Origin: Sediminibacterium sp. FEMGT703S
Lineage (GTDB): Bacteria; Bacteroidota; Bacteroidia; Chitinophagales; Chitinophagaceae
Length of the DNA stretch: 64,000 bases
Direction: 5' to 3'
NCBI GenBank assembly: GCA_002786355.1
Contig: PGCO01000001.1
Span: 1 to 64,000 of the forward strand
Positions 54,504 through 64,000 of the stretch are shown piece by piece. The notes beneath the pieces are model-generated. The model was not told the origin of the DNA. It did not search any database and was given only the letters and a program-made list of their open reading frames with translations. Both the position numbers and the translations under genes were made by a program. Position 1 is the stretch's first letter, and every line of letters begins with the position of its first letter.

Positions 54504-54881
54504 ATGAGTTACGAAATTACGGGCAAATTGGTTGCCAAATTTGATATAGTTCAACGCACAGAAAGCTTTAAAACTAGAGAATTTGTAATAGAAAAATCAG
54601 AGGATATCAACGGCAGAACCATTACCAATTATGTAAAATTTCAATGTGTTCAAGATAAAACAGCCATGCCCGATCGCTACAATTTAGGTGAGGAAGTAAA
54701 AGTGATGTTCAATATCAAAGGAACTAAATGGATGAAAGATGGTCGCGAAAATTATATTACCAATTTAGATGCATGGAGAATGGAAACGGTTAAACTGGGT
54801 AATGACGGAGATATGCCGCCATCGGCTAATTACAACGATATGCCCCCTCCAGGAGAAGTGGTAGACGACTTACCATTCTAA
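54504..54881 (+). CDS. DUF3127 protein with SSB-like C-terminal tail
   Basis: The protein has 125 residues. The DUF3127 core runs from MSYEITGKLVAKFDIVQRTESFKTREFVIE to KWMKDGRENYITNLDAWRM and is probably an OB-type beta-barrel (inference). A Pro-rich linker with two DMPP repeats leads to the last residues EVVDDLPF. The acidic DDLPF ending is the same kind of tip that bacterial single-stranded DNA-binding proteins use to recruit partners. The function of the family is not established. It stands upstream of a FAD dehydrogenase on the same strand (37 bases). Confidence 0.9.
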   Translation: MSYEITGKLVAKFDIVQRTESFKTREFVIEKSEDINGRTITNYVKFQCVQDKTAMPDRYNLGEEVKVMFNIKGTKWMKDGRENYITNLDAWRMETVKLGNDGDMPPSANYNDMPPPGEVVDDLPF

Positions 54882-54918
54882 ATTACCCAACTACTTTTTA
54901 GGATCAACACCTGACAGT

Positions 54919-56490
54919 ATGCAACAACAGATTACCTTAAAATTAAAGCCAGAGGAAGCTGCGCTACCCAATTTAGTGCATGAACTAATTGCTGCGTCTG
55001 CTGGTGTAGCCATTTCAGCGGTTTCAGGATACAGAACCCTCAAACAATCCATAGATGCCCGAAGCAGACAGCAAGTCTGGATCAACCTAACCCTTCAGGC
55101 TTTTATTAATGAGCCTTTTATAGAAAGAAAAATAATCAGCATTCCATTATCGCCCATTAAAGCCAACGCCAAAAAAGTCATTATCATTGGTGCCGGACCA
55201 GCAGGCTTATTTGCGGCATTGGAATTAATTGAGTTGGGCATTAAACCCATCATCTTAGAAAGAGGCAAAGACGTTAAAGCCAGAAGAAGAGATTTGGCGG
55301 TGCTAAACAAAGAGGGCATCATTAATGCTGATAGCAATTACTGTTTTGGCGAAGGTGGTGCAGGCACTTATAGTGATGGAAAATTATATACGCGCAGTAG
55401 TAAAAGAGGCAGCATAGATAAAGTGTTACAACTTTTTTATCAGTTTGGTGCCGAAGAAAAAATTTTATATCAATCGCATCCTCATATTGGCACTAATAAA
55501 TTACCACAGATTATTTCTGCCATGCGTGAGCAAATTATTGCTGCAGGAGGCGAAGTGCATTTTGAAACCAAAGTAACCAATTTTGTTACAAAGCAAGATG
55601 CAATACAGGAGCTAATCACAGCTAATGACAATCGTTTTTCGGCAGATGCTTATATACTGGCAACAGGGCATTCCGCGCGAGATATTTTTAGGTTATTGCA
55701 CCAAAAAAATATTTTAATAGAAGCAAAACCTTTTGCATTAGGCGTTAGAATAGAACACCCACAAAACATTATTGATGCAGCCCAATATCATTGTGATTTT
55801 CGTGGAGATTACCTTCCTCCTGCATCTTATAGCTTAGTAGAACAAGTAAAACAACGAGGCGTATTTAGTTTTTGTATGTGCCCCGGAGGGATCATAGCCA
55901 CCGCGTCTACAGATCCTGGCGAATTAGTAGTAAACGGCTGGAGTCCAAGTAAAAGAAATAACCCATTTGCTAATAGCGGCATGGTAGTGCAAGTGGCAGA
56001 AACAGATGCATTAAACTATTTTAAAAAGCAATCTGCTGATGCGTTGTTATTAATGGATTTTCAACAATCGGTAGAACAAAAAGCATACAATGCAGGTGGT
56101 GGAAAATTTGTAGCACCAGCGCAAAGAATGGTTGACTTCTGTAATAATAAAGTTTCTAGCGATTTACCCAGTTGCAGTTATTTACCTGGGTTGGCTACTG
56201 CCAATTTAAAAGAAGTATTGCCCAATTTTATTCGAGAAAGTTTACAGGGTGCTTTAAAAATGTTTGGCGCAAAAATGAAAGGATATTATACCAATGAAGC
56301 CGTATTGGTAGCAACAGAAAGTAGAACCTCCTCGCCTATTCGCATTCCAAGAGACTCAACAACATTAACCCATCCACAACTCCATAATTTATACCCCTGT
56401 GGGGAAGGTGCAGGATATGCAGGTGGGATTGTAAGCGCCGCAATGGATGGCCAAAGATTGGCAAGGCAAATTGCTGCTGTATGGGCCTAA
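54919..56490 (+). CDS. FAD-dependent dehydrogenase of the uncharacterised large family
   Basis: The protein has 523 residues. The FAD-binding motif is VIIIGAGPAGLFAALELIELG at about 89-109; YCFGEGGAGTYSDGKL, PHIGTNKLP, ILATGHSARDIF and GEGAGYAGGIVSAAMDGQRLA are the conserved blocks of this family, in which the N-terminal 85 residues form a small extra domain. It is annotated in many bacteria as a FAD-dependent dehydrogenase; substrate unknown. It converges with the gene at 56502. Confidence 0.88.
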   Translation: MQQQITLKLKPEEAALPNLVHELIAASAGVAISAVSGYRTLKQSIDARSRQQVWINLTLQAFINEPFIERKIISIPLSPIKANAKKVIIIGAGPAGLFAALELIELGIKPIILERGKDVKARRRDLAVLNKEGIINADSNYCFGEGGAGTYSDGKLYTRSSKRGSIDKVLQLFYQFGAEEKILYQSHPHIGTNKLPQIISAMREQIIAAGGEVHFETKVTNFVTKQDAIQELITANDNRFSADAYILATGHSARDIFRLLHQKNILIEAKPFALGVRIEHPQNIIDAAQYHCDFRGDYLPPASYSLVEQVKQRGVFSFCMCPGGIIATASTDPGELVVNGWSPSKRNNPFANSGMVVQVAETDALNYFKKQSADALLLMDFQQSVEQKAYNAGGGKFVAPAQRMVDFCNNKVSSDLPSCSYLPGLATANLKEVLPNFIRESLQGALKMFGAKMKGYYTNEAVLVATESRTSSPIRIPRDSTTLTHPQLHNLYPCGEGAGYAGGIVSAAMDGQRLARQIAAVWA

Positions 56491-56501
56491 CTAAACTTCT
56501 T

Positions 56502-57485
56502 TTATTTTTTCTTTGCCTCTAATAAATTTTCTTTTATCAAGGCATTAATATGATAAGCGGCTTGCTCTGTTGCGTATTGCTCTTTCTTTTCGGCAGACCA
56601 ATTAGTAATGCCGCTTAAATCAGGTTTTCCTGCATCTATCCATGCAGTGTACCAAAAATTGGCAATCATATCTGCAGAATGCAATAACTGTTGATTAATA
56701 GTAGGCTTCAATTTTTCAGCATAGGCTTTTGCAAAAGCTGTAGTGTAAGACCTAGACTGTCTGCCATTGCGCATTTGATAACGATACTTGGTAGAGTCGG
56801 TAAATGCTAAAGTGGTTTCAACTTCTTTAGCAAACATTGAAGGTAGTAATTCATGCGCACGTTTGATGGCTCGAAAAACGTCTTTAATTGGATTACGTAG
56901 ATAGCGCACTTTATGTCCACTATATAAATTGTATTGTTCAATTTCTAATTCAGGAATCATTGATTCCCATAAACTATGCAAGCCTTGTTGATTCGTTAAT
57001 TGTCCATCATAATTTAAGGTAGTATGCAAGGGAACATTAGCATCGCCAATATAATGACCTAAGTCTGCAGCATAGAACAAAATAGAGTCTTTGTTCTGCA
57101 TTTTAAATGCTCTTGTTAACTGGTCTTTTACTACAATTATTTGATAAGGGACATAGCCATATTTAGTTAAGGTATCCAAACTATATTTTGCAATTGCCTT
57201 ATCAAAATCGTGCGGCAAATGATAAGCTGGTTTCTCATTAAATGGTTCAAGGTCTATAAAATGCTTAGGAGCTTCGGTACTATCTGTATTCCTTCTGGTA
57301 TCAGGTCTTGGTGCATCATAAACCAACTTAGGCATATTACTGTGAAAAAAACCACTCATTTCTGCAGGAAGTTGATAAACGGCTAATTGGTGAATCGTTC
57401 TATGCACTAGAAAACCCCAACTACTTAAACCCACTAACAAAACACTCAATATTAGTATAACAACACCCTTAGAAAACCCCTTCAT
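56502..57485 (-). CDS. Zinc-dependent phospholipase C / S1-P1 nuclease-like exported protein
   Basis: The protein has 327 residues from ATG 57485 (MKGFSKGVVILILSVLLVGL), which gives a proper signal or anchor; an ATG at 57512 adds nine residues. Candidate zinc ligands are in WGFLVHRTIHQLAVYQLP, APKHFIDLEPF, YAADLGHYIGDANVPLHTT and GLHSLWESMIPE, the pattern of the all-helical zinc-dependent phospholipase C and S1/P1 nuclease fold. The substrate (phospholipid or nucleic acid) is undecided. On the minus strand a -7-like TAATTTTG lies at 57510-57517. Confidence 0.82.
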   Translation of the reverse strand: MKGFSKGVVILILSVLLVGLSSWGFLVHRTIHQLAVYQLPAEMSGFFHSNMPKLVYDAPRPDTRRNTDSTEAPKHFIDLEPFNEKPAYHLPHDFDKAIAKYSLDTLTKYGYVPYQIIVVKDQLTRAFKMQNKDSILFYAADLGHYIGDANVPLHTTLNYDGQLTNQQGLHSLWESMIPELEIEQYNLYSGHKVRYLRNPIKDVFRAIKRAHELLPSMFAKEVETTLAFTDSTKYRYQMRNGRQSRSYTTAFAKAYAEKLKPTINQQLLHSADMIANFWYTAWIDAGKPDLSGITNWSAEKKEQYATEQAAYHINALIKENLLEAKKK

Positions 57486-57598
57486 TACAGATAATTTATA
57501 TTTCTGCAACAAAATTAGCCAAATTGTAGGCCGTTGCTGTAATATTTTGATGAAAGGATATACTAATCATTACATTTAGTTCATATATAAACCATCAT

Positions 57599-58537
57599 AT
57601 GAGTGCAATTTTAGAATTAACCAATTTGAGAAAACATTATGCCACCCAAAAAGCGGTGGATGATATTAGTTTCTCCATTGAGCAAGGAAGTATTTTTGGA
57701 TTATTAGGTCCCAATGGTGCAGGTAAGACCACATTATTAAGAATGATCACTGGGATATTTTATCCAGACAGTGGCCATATTCAATTTGATGGTAAAACAT
57801 TTGACCCATTAAACGATATCATCAAAATTGGGTACATGCCCGAAGAAAGGGGCTTGTATAAAAAAATGAAAATTGGGGAACAAGCCATGTATTTAGCGCA
57901 GCTTAAGGGTTTGAGCAAAGCTGAAGCTATGCATAAAATCAAATTCTGGTTTAAAAAACTAGAAATGGAATCTTGGTGGAATAAAAAAGTGGAAGACCTC
58001 AGTAAGGGCATGAGTCAAAAATTACAATTTGTAACGACTGTACTCCACGAACCCAAACTAATCATTCTTGACGAACCTTTTAGTGGATTAGACCCATTGA
58101 ACGCCAATCTAATTAAAGAAGAAATATACGGCCTTGCCAAAAGAGGTAGCACAGTTATATTCAGTACACATAGAATGGAGCAAGTAGAAGAAATTTGCGA
58201 TCATATCGTATTGGTAAACTTAGGAAAGAAAATTTTAGACGGTACTGTTCATAATATTAAACAACAGTTTAAGGAAAATAAATTCAGCATTAAATTAAAT
58301 GAATTACCGGGCACATTAAGTGCACCAGCGTTTAACATAATGAATGTAAACAACAATGAATTGACTTTGCAAATTAATGAAGGCTTTAAAAGCAATGATA
58401 TTTTAACCCATTTCTTAAACAATCAATGCACGATTGAATCTTTTCATGAAATTCTTCCAACGCTAAATGAAATTTTCATTAGTCAGGTAGAAGGAACACA
58501 CGCAACAGCAAGAGCATTTCAAAAAATAGATAACTAA
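57599..58537 (+). CDS. ABC-2 type transporter ATP-binding protein
   Basis: The protein has 312 residues. Walker A is GPNGAGKTT, the signature is LSKGMSQKLQF, Walker B is LIILDEPFSGLDP, and the switch histidine is in IFSTHRMEQVEE. A C-terminal DUF4162-type region (about 225-300) is typical of NatA-like subunits. It overlaps nothing and is followed after four bases by its permease. Confidence 0.92.
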   Translation: MSAILELTNLRKHYATQKAVDDISFSIEQGSIFGLLGPNGAGKTTLLRMITGIFYPDSGHIQFDGKTFDPLNDIIKIGYMPEERGLYKKMKIGEQAMYLAQLKGLSKAEAMHKIKFWFKKLEMESWWNKKVEDLSKGMSQKLQFVTTVLHEPKLIILDEPFSGLDPLNANLIKEEIYGLAKRGSTVIFSTHRMEQVEEICDHIVLVNLGKKILDGTVHNIKQQFKENKFSIKLNELPGTLSAPAFNIMNVNNNELTLQINEGFKSNDILTHFLNNQCTIESFHEILPTLNEIFISQVEGTHATARAFQKIDN

Positions 58538-58541
58538 TTAT

Positions 58542-59879
58542 ATGAACAAGATATTAATCATTATACAACGTGAATACCTCAGTAGAGTAATGAATAAACG
58601 TTTTCTACTGACAACCATATTAACTCCACTTATAATGGTAGGCTTTATTGCAGGGGCAGCATTCCTTGCATCTACTGATAAAGAGTTACATAAAATTGCA
58701 GTAATTGACCAAAACGGATTTTTCAAAGGGAATTTAAGAAATGCGAGTGATATTGAATTCGAGTTCCCAACCGATGTAGATACTTCTAACTATTCAAAAA
58801 AGGGCTTTACCGATATTATTATTATTCCAAAATTTGAGGGAACAGCCAAAGCAGAATATATTATACGTTCTAAAAAAAGGATTGGCTTAAGTCTTGAATC
58901 TAAAATTGAAGATCGCATCAACGATGCAATAGAAGACCAAATGTTGCAACAAGCAGGTATTGATAGAGCACAGTTAGATTCTATTAAATCATCTTCTCAG
59001 TTTGCAGAAATGAAGTCACTAGAAGAGTCTGGAGATTCAGTAAAAGAAAGTAGTGCAGCACTCTCTTATGGAATTGGATTTGGATCAGGAATGCTTATCT
59101 ATATCACTATGTTTATTTATGGCGCCATGGTTATGCGTGGTGTGATGGAAGAGAAAACCAATCGTATTGCAGAAGTGATGATCAGTAGCGCAAAGCCTTT
59201 TCAATTAATGATGGGAAAAATCATTGGGATTGGAGCAGTTGGTTTAACCCAGTTTTTTGTTTGGATACTCTTGATTTTTGGAATCATTGCGGCTTCTCAA
59301 TTTTTTATTCCACAAGATGTGTTGCAACAAGTAGCCGAATTGCAAAAAGCCAATGCACAAATGGGACCAGGTGCTTCAATGGCACAAGCTGGCGAAACAG
59401 CGCAGAAACTCTATAAGTTTCAAAATACCATGAGCACTGCCAATTGGCCATTGATCATTGGATGTTTTATCTTTTACTTCTTAGGGGGATATTTATTTTA
59501 TGCTTCTTTATTTGCAGCAGTAGGATCTGTTGTAAACGAAGACCCACAGGATGCACAAAGTTTAATGTTGCCCATTACTATGCCGATTATCTTCTCATTC
59601 ATTATCATGAGTAGAGCAGTAGAAGATCCAAGCACTTCTATGGCCACTTGGGCTAGTATCATTCCGTTTAGTTCTCCGATGGTAATGATGGCTAGAATTG
59701 CTTATGGCGTTCCAGGAACCGTACCCTATTGGCAATTGGCAGCAAGTATGCTTACATTAATTGGCAGCTTCTTACTTACTACTTGGTTAAGCGGTAAAGT
59801 ATATCGCACAGGTATATTAATGTACGGAAAGAAAGTTGGTTGGAAAGAAATTGGCAAGTGGGCTTTTAGAAAAAACTAA
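58542..59879 (+). CDS. ABC-2 type permease (NatB-like)
   Basis: The protein has 445 residues: an N-terminal helix (about 20-40), an extracytoplasmic region (about 45-185) and five or more C-terminal helices. GAMVMRGVMEEKTNRIAEVMISS is the family motif that follows the second helix, and VNEDPQDAQSLMLPITMP is also characteristic. It works with the ATPase at 57599 in export of sodium or another small substrate (family knowledge; cargo not determined). Confidence 0.9.
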   Translation: MNKILIIIQREYLSRVMNKRFLLTTILTPLIMVGFIAGAAFLASTDKELHKIAVIDQNGFFKGNLRNASDIEFEFPTDVDTSNYSKKGFTDIIIIPKFEGTAKAEYIIRSKKRIGLSLESKIEDRINDAIEDQMLQQAGIDRAQLDSIKSSSQFAEMKSLEESGDSVKESSAALSYGIGFGSGMLIYITMFIYGAMVMRGVMEEKTNRIAEVMISSAKPFQLMMGKIIGIGAVGLTQFFVWILLIFGIIAASQFFIPQDVLQQVAELQKANAQMGPGASMAQAGETAQKLYKFQNTMSTANWPLIIGCFIFYFLGGYLFYASLFAAVGSVVNEDPQDAQSLMLPITMPIIFSFIIMSRAVEDPSTSMATWASIIPFSSPMVMMARIAYGVPGTVPYWQLAASMLTLIGSFLLTTWLSGKVYRTGILMYGKKVGWKEIGKWAFRKN

Positions 59880-59882
59880 AGC

Positions 59883-62800
59883 TTATTGCGCTAATGATAT
59901 TCGCACATTCACACCTGCTCGGGTATTGGTAATTGGCGCCGAGGTAGAAATATAGGGTGTTACCCTTCGTTGATCAAAGAATAGTTTCACGTTGACCCTG
60001 CTATTGATTACATAATCGATAGCAGGTGATATCGTGATTTCTTTTTGTCCTCCAGTACCATAAGCATTGGTTTGATCTAAACGACTATTGCTAATAGATA
60101 CATCTCTAACAGAAACATCTAATTTTAGATTCAAGTCATTTTGCAATCCTTTACCCGTGATATTAAATGGCAACTTAAAACCTCGCTTTCTCCAATTCAT
60201 TCCAACAATCCATTCTGAGCTTCTGCTCTCGCTCAATTGATAATCAATTAAACTCAAGCTCAATTGTCGGCTCTTTCTATATTCTAAATTAAAGTTGAAC
60301 TGACTGATTGTTGTAAAGTCAATTTTTAATAAAGGTTCAAATCGTTCTGCCATACTAATATTGGGTACTAAAAAGAATGGAATGAAATTTCCACTAGTGG
60401 TATCAATGAATCCTGGCGCATTTAATCTAAATGGATCTTGGTATAATAATGCACTACTAAAACTATTCATACTTAATTGTCCATTGTACCCATGGCTGAT
60501 GGTGAAATTACTAAATACAGAAGCCAGTGCAGGAATTTTAGTGAGCCCTGTGTAAGTCAATTTCCAATTGGGTTTTGGAATGATTCCACTAAAAGGATTT
60601 GCGCTAATTCTACTAGCCCCTTCTCTCAATAACGCGATGGTATTGGGATCCTTACCTGTATATGCTGCTAAGAAAGAGGGTATTAATACATCTTGCGCAT
60701 ATCTGCCATATCCTGTAGCATAACCATCTGAAGTGAATTTCTGATTATTGGGTAATTGCTGCCAATAAGGGTTTAACGCGGCAACTCTTCTAGAAACAAT
60801 CAATCGATTGGCTTCAAATTCTTTGAATGTAGCAGACAATTCATTGGGATTGCTACTTCCGAATAAAGTATTGAATGCAATATAAGAAACACTAAACCCA
60901 CCATTGAACAATGGATTTAATTGTCCAAAATTATTCCCCGTTCCAGTAGTGTCTTTAATGAGTGCAGTATAATCTTTAGTAAAAGATTTATCCAAATTAA
61001 TATCAATCAATAATTCTCTGATTGGCTCAATCTGAGCGGTAATACTTAGCCTTTGTTCAAAACTTTGTCTGTATAAAAAGTTGAATGTACTGTCTCTAGA
61101 TAGCAATCCCTTTCCAATTTTTTGATTGATCCAATTGGCATCAGGTTGTTTTCCAAATACATAATCTAAACCAGGTGCCATACTTTGAAAATTCTGCCCA
61201 ATAAATTGAGTGCTATCCATATATCCAGGCAATCTACTTCTAAAGTTTTCGCCATAATTAATGGAGATATTTTTAAACATGGTGATGAACTTCCCAGCAG
61301 TTCTTTCCAATCCACCTAATTCGGGCACCATACTTTGACTCAACATTTTTTCTGCATTCCGAATATCCCTACGCTGTTGTCTCCAGCGTTTTAATGCATC
61401 TGTTCTTTTTTGTCCGGTAAGACCGGCAATTACTTCTTCTTTGCTAGGGAATACAGAACCCAATGGATTCAATGAAGGCGGGGCATTCTTGGCAACTTTT
61501 GGGTCATTCTTAGAACGTGGTGGAGGGATATTGTCTAGCGCCCGCATCCACCTAGACTTAGCATATAAATTTCCAAAATTAAATTGCGCATTCAGATTAT
61601 TCTCTTGCGAATTTTCAATCGTATTTCCTAAGTTGACAGCAATTCGGCTGGCACCAATCCAACTATATGAAGTTCCATAACTATACCTTGCCGTAATCCA
61701 ATCTGCAAATGGAAACTTATTCAAGGGAATATTGTAATTCATAATTGCTTTCTGCTGATACAATGTATTACGTCCTCCCTTTAAGAAATTACTCCGCACT
61801 GAATCCTTCTTTATTTTCGTGTCAATTCTTCCAAAGGGTTCATCAATACGAGCGTTGTTGGTAGCGTTAAAGTCTACATTAACAGAACGGGTTAAATCCC
61901 ACCGTAAATTATAGAATCGATCAAACGTAAAAAATTTATCGTAGGTAGTATCTACTCTATCTACTTTACTATTGATGGTATTTACAATGCGTGGAATAAA
62001 CTCTCCAAACTGTCGATTGATATCTGCGCGAAAACTTAAAAAAGACGGCTTCAAATTAAAATTCGCATCTCGCACAAATGCCAACCAAGGGCTCTTGCCT
62101 TTGATTATTTTTTTAAATGGTTCAATAAATTTATTCTGACCAATATAAGTGTACCCTAATCCCCCTCTATGTCGGGTTACTTTATTTTGCGTAATTACCG
62201 GACTGGTATGTTCTGATTGGGTAAAGGAATAACTGAAATCAAAATTGCTTAAACTTAATAAACCTGCTCTCCCCTGCCCTGGCATTACCCTTACATTAGT
62301 AAAATTCAGCGTTTTAATAGTGGTAATATCTGCAGCTGCCCGTTGAATGGAATCACGCTTATCTGGCGCAGCAGCATTTAGTTTTTCTTTGTAATTCACA
62401 TCCATATCATATGGATCAAATTCAGGTGTTAAGGTAGAACGATTGATACTTGCATAAACTGGCACAGATAGTCTTGCTTTTTTAGGAACTAATTTTCCTG
62501 CATCAATATTAGCTGCAATATCAAACTGCATTAAATTATCTCTAGCCCTTTCATTTACTCTTTGCTCAATGGTACCAAATCCTTGAGTATAAGTATTAGC
62601 AGAAACCGATAATGTTCCTAAATCTGCCAATACCAAATCTACTCTTCCCAATGCAGCGGCGCCGCCTTTTTCATCTAAACCAGATAGCCTTAATTCGTTG
62701 GCCCATACTTCTGCATTCACAGCGACACCATTGGGTCTTGCTGGGTTTTCTACAGAAACCAAAAATCCACGAACTTCTCCTAAATTGGGATTACCCATGA

Positions 62801-64000
62801 TAGAAAAGGTTTTATTGCCAATTATTTTTCTATAGATATTACTCAAAGAAGCTCCTGAATTATTTCGCTCTAATTTTAAATCAATCAAATCGCGCAACAA
62901 GAAATCAATATTGTTTTCTTCTGGCCAAACCCTTGCTTCTTGTCCTCGCGGATAAATACCGGGAGGGGTAATTTTTAATGGTACTTTAACTTCGTAATAG
63001 TTGTTCAAAAAATCTTGACCAATTCTAATGACTGCTCTTATTTCATTATCTACCACTGGTCTTAAACCAGTAATTGATTCGGCATGCAAATACATAGATA
63101 ATGTGGTGTAACGCCTAATGTCTAAATTGAGCGTTTTAAATATACCTCTTGCATCACCGGGCTGTAAATTATTGACCCGCATAGAAATTGCCTGTTCGTT
63201 CTGCTGAAGGTTTACGCCATTATTACTCAATAATTGAACACGCTCTACATTCGGAGGCATCAAATAATTTACTGGTGTTCTACTGCTATTTTCTTCTAGG
63301 TTTACTGCAAGGGTATTAAACTGAGTTCCAGTAGTTGTATTGATGGGTGTGTATGAACCTGTAGTATCTAGATTATAAATAAACTGACGCCATTGATTTC
63401 TAACCAAATCCAATCTTGCTAATCTGACAATCACAGAATCTTCAAAATCGGTCATGTACAAACGCACAAAACGAATGGATTTAAAATCAGGAATATTACC
63501 CACTTTTCTTGTATAACTTTTAATAGGCACTCTGAATAAATACCAATCTTCTGTTCGGGTGACTCCATCAGCAGAATTAACCGTTACTCGCTTTTTATCA
63601 GTAATATAGGGGGTTCTGCCAACATCCATCCCTGGAACCAATGGAACTTCGTATTCATAATAAGACTCCGTCTCATTCAGTGTATTGTCTCTGTTTAAAT
63701 CTTCATTGTCTGGGAATAGCGTAGCAGCAGAAGTAAACTGACCACCCGTTGTTGCAACAGGTGAATTCCCTTGTGGATTATTAAAATTTTTATACCTCCC
63801 TAAAATACCAGTACCAACTGCATCAAAAGCTGGGTCTCTATACCATTGATAGTTGTCATTGGAAGGATCTTGAAAAGCACGCTGATACACGGCAGATGCA
63901 GGACCAAAATTATTGGCCAACTGATCTAGGATATAACTTTTCTTTCTACGTTCTGCTATATCATCTATCCCATCAAAACCTACATCTTGAAAAACTCGAT
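59883..64000 (-). CDS. sprA: Cell-surface translocon protein SprA, C-terminal part (cut by the window edge)
   Basis: The reading frame is open from the stop at 59883 to base 64000, so at least 1,372 residues are seen and the start lies outside. SprA is the very large outer-membrane barrel that forms the T9SS export channel. Recognisable blocks are RFVRLYMTDFEDSVIVRLARLDLVRNQW, VEVWANELRLSG-like (VNAEVWANELRLSGLDEKGGAAALGRVD) and RPFLTPEFDPYDMDV-type text, and it ends with barrel strands up to NTRAGVNVRISLAQ. A TTG at 63920 is internal. It supports T9SS export of cargo such as the protein at 47356. Confidence 0.93.
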   Translation of the reverse strand, partial: RVFQDVGFDGIDDIAERRKKSYILDQLANNFGPASAVYQRAFQDPSNDNYQWYRDPAFDAVGTGILGRYKNFNNPQGNSPVATTGGQFTSAATLFPDNEDLNRDNTLNETESYYEYEVPLVPGMDVGRTPYITDKKRVTVNSADGVTRTEDWYLFRVPIKSYTRKVGNIPDFKSIRFVRLYMTDFEDSVIVRLARLDLVRNQWRQFIYNLDTTGSYTPINTTTGTQFNTLAVNLEENSSRTPVNYLMPPNVERVQLLSNNGVNLQQNEQAISMRVNNLQPGDARGIFKTLNLDIRRYTTLSMYLHAESITGLRPVVDNEIRAVIRIGQDFLNNYYEVKVPLKITPPGIYPRGQEARVWPEENNIDFLLRDLIDLKLERNNSGASLSNIYRKIIGNKTFSIMGNPNLGEVRGFLVSVENPARPNGVAVNAEVWANELRLSGLDEKGGAAALGRVDLVLADLGTLSVSANTYTQGFGTIEQRVNERARDNLMQFDIAANIDAGKLVPKKARLSVPVYASINRSTLTPEFDPYDMDVNYKEKLNAAAPDKRDSIQRAAADITTIKTLNFTNVRVMPGQGRAGLLSLSNFDFSYSFTQSEHTSPVITQNKVTRHRGGLGYTYIGQNKFIEPFKKIIKGKSPWLAFVRDANFNLKPSFLSFRADINRQFGEFIPRIVNTINSKVDRVDTTYDKFFTFDRFYNLRWDLTRSVNVDFNATNNARIDEPFGRIDTKIKKDSVRSNFLKGGRNTLYQQKAIMNYNIPLNKFPFADWITARYSYGTSYSWIGASRIAVNLGNTIENSQENNLNAQFNFGNLYAKSRWMRALDNIPPPRSKNDPKVAKNAPPSLNPLGSVFPSKEEVIAGLTGQKRTDALKRWRQQRRDIRNAEKMLSQSMVPELGGLERTAGKFITMFKNISINYGENFRSRLPGYMDSTQFIGQNFQSMAPGLDYVFGKQPDANWINQKIGKGLLSRDSTFNFLYRQSFEQRLSITAQIEPIRELLIDINLDKSFTKDYTALIKDTTGTGNNFGQLNPLFNGGFSVSYIAFNTLFGSSNPNELSATFKEFEANRLIVSRRVAALNPYWQQLPNNQKFTSDGYATGYGRYAQDVLIPSFLAAYTGKDPNTIALLREGASRISANPFSGIIPKPNWKLTYTGLTKIPALASVFSNFTISHGYNGQLSMNSFSSALLYQDPFRLNAPGFIDTTSGNFIPFFLVPNISMAERFEPLLKIDFTTISQFNFNLEYRKSRQLSLSLIDYQLSESRSSEWIVGMNWRKRGFKLPFNITGKGLQNDLNLKLDVSVRDVSISNSRLDQTNAYGTGGQKEITISPAIDYVINSRVNVKLFFDQRRVTPYISTSAPITNTRAGVNVRISLAQ

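Noticed and set aside
63920..63920. Start of the last minus-strand gene at 63920
   Set aside because: The codon is TTG (Leu) within an open frame that continues to base 64000 with SprA-like sequence, so the true start is outside the window.
1..64000. CRISPR array, insertion sequence, prophage or integrase
   Set aside because: No regularly spaced short direct repeats with unique spacers, no transposase or integrase motifs and no phage structural genes were seen in the window.

Overview
The window is AT-rich DNA from a member of the Bacteroidota, most likely a free-living Chitinophagaceae relative (family-level placement is inference). Supporting signs are a type IX secretion system (T9SS) gene (sprA), a protein with a T9SS-type C-terminal sorting domain, promoters of the Bacteroidota form TTTG-N19-21-TAnnTTTG, SusD-free but exported glycoside hydrolases, an alpha-2-macroglobulin-like giant protein, LemA/TPM genes and many conserved Bacteroidota hypothetical proteins. 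Shine-Dalgarno sequences are mostly absent, so several starts were chosen by signal peptide or family length.

Layout. 0-18.5 kb: housekeeping and envelope genes: truA, an M1 aminopeptidase, a lemA-TPM-TPM operon, sucD, a 1,961-residue A2M-like protein, a FAD oxidoreductase and uvrA. 18.6-21.5 kb: a complete SAM-I riboswitch with its intrinsic terminator in front of a cystathionine gamma-synthase-type gene and homoserine dehydrogenase. 21.5-34.8 kb: PAP2 phosphatase, an exported-enzyme operon (GH30, GH3 BglX, M28 peptidase), a CoA-transferase, a PI-PLC-like protein with an MscS channel, and an outer-membrane barrel. 34.8-39.3 kb: a divergent cassette (MerC-like protein plus a 48-residue Cys-rich peptide on one side, ABC ATPase/FtsX-type permease/DUF3299-like protein on the other) and a convergent alkaline phosphatase; both control regions carry the same TGCAAC-WAT-RTTGCA palindrome over the -7 promoter element. 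39.3-41.8 kb: DUF2062, a membrane protein, DEAD-box helicase.

41.8-50.8 kb is accessory in character: a three-gene HipB-HipS-HipT-like toxin-antitoxin module with three 18-bp operators at exactly 40-bp intervals, a deletion pseudogene, DUF1697, then four tandem lipoprotein genes with near-identical 5' parts and variable cores. Each is preceded by a conserved 16-19 codon leader reading frame whose stop lies in a hairpin; one copy is frameshifted in a poly-A tract. The array leads straight into a 1,050-residue T9SS cargo protein and ends at nested inverted repeats beside tRNA-Pro and tRNA-Ser.

51-64 kb returns to core genes: dnaA, a 5'-nucleotidase split into two genes, a DUF3127 protein with an SSB-like acidic tail, a FAD dehydrogenase, a zinc-dependent phospholipase/nuclease-like protein, an ABC exporter pair, and the C-terminal part of sprA running off the right edge.
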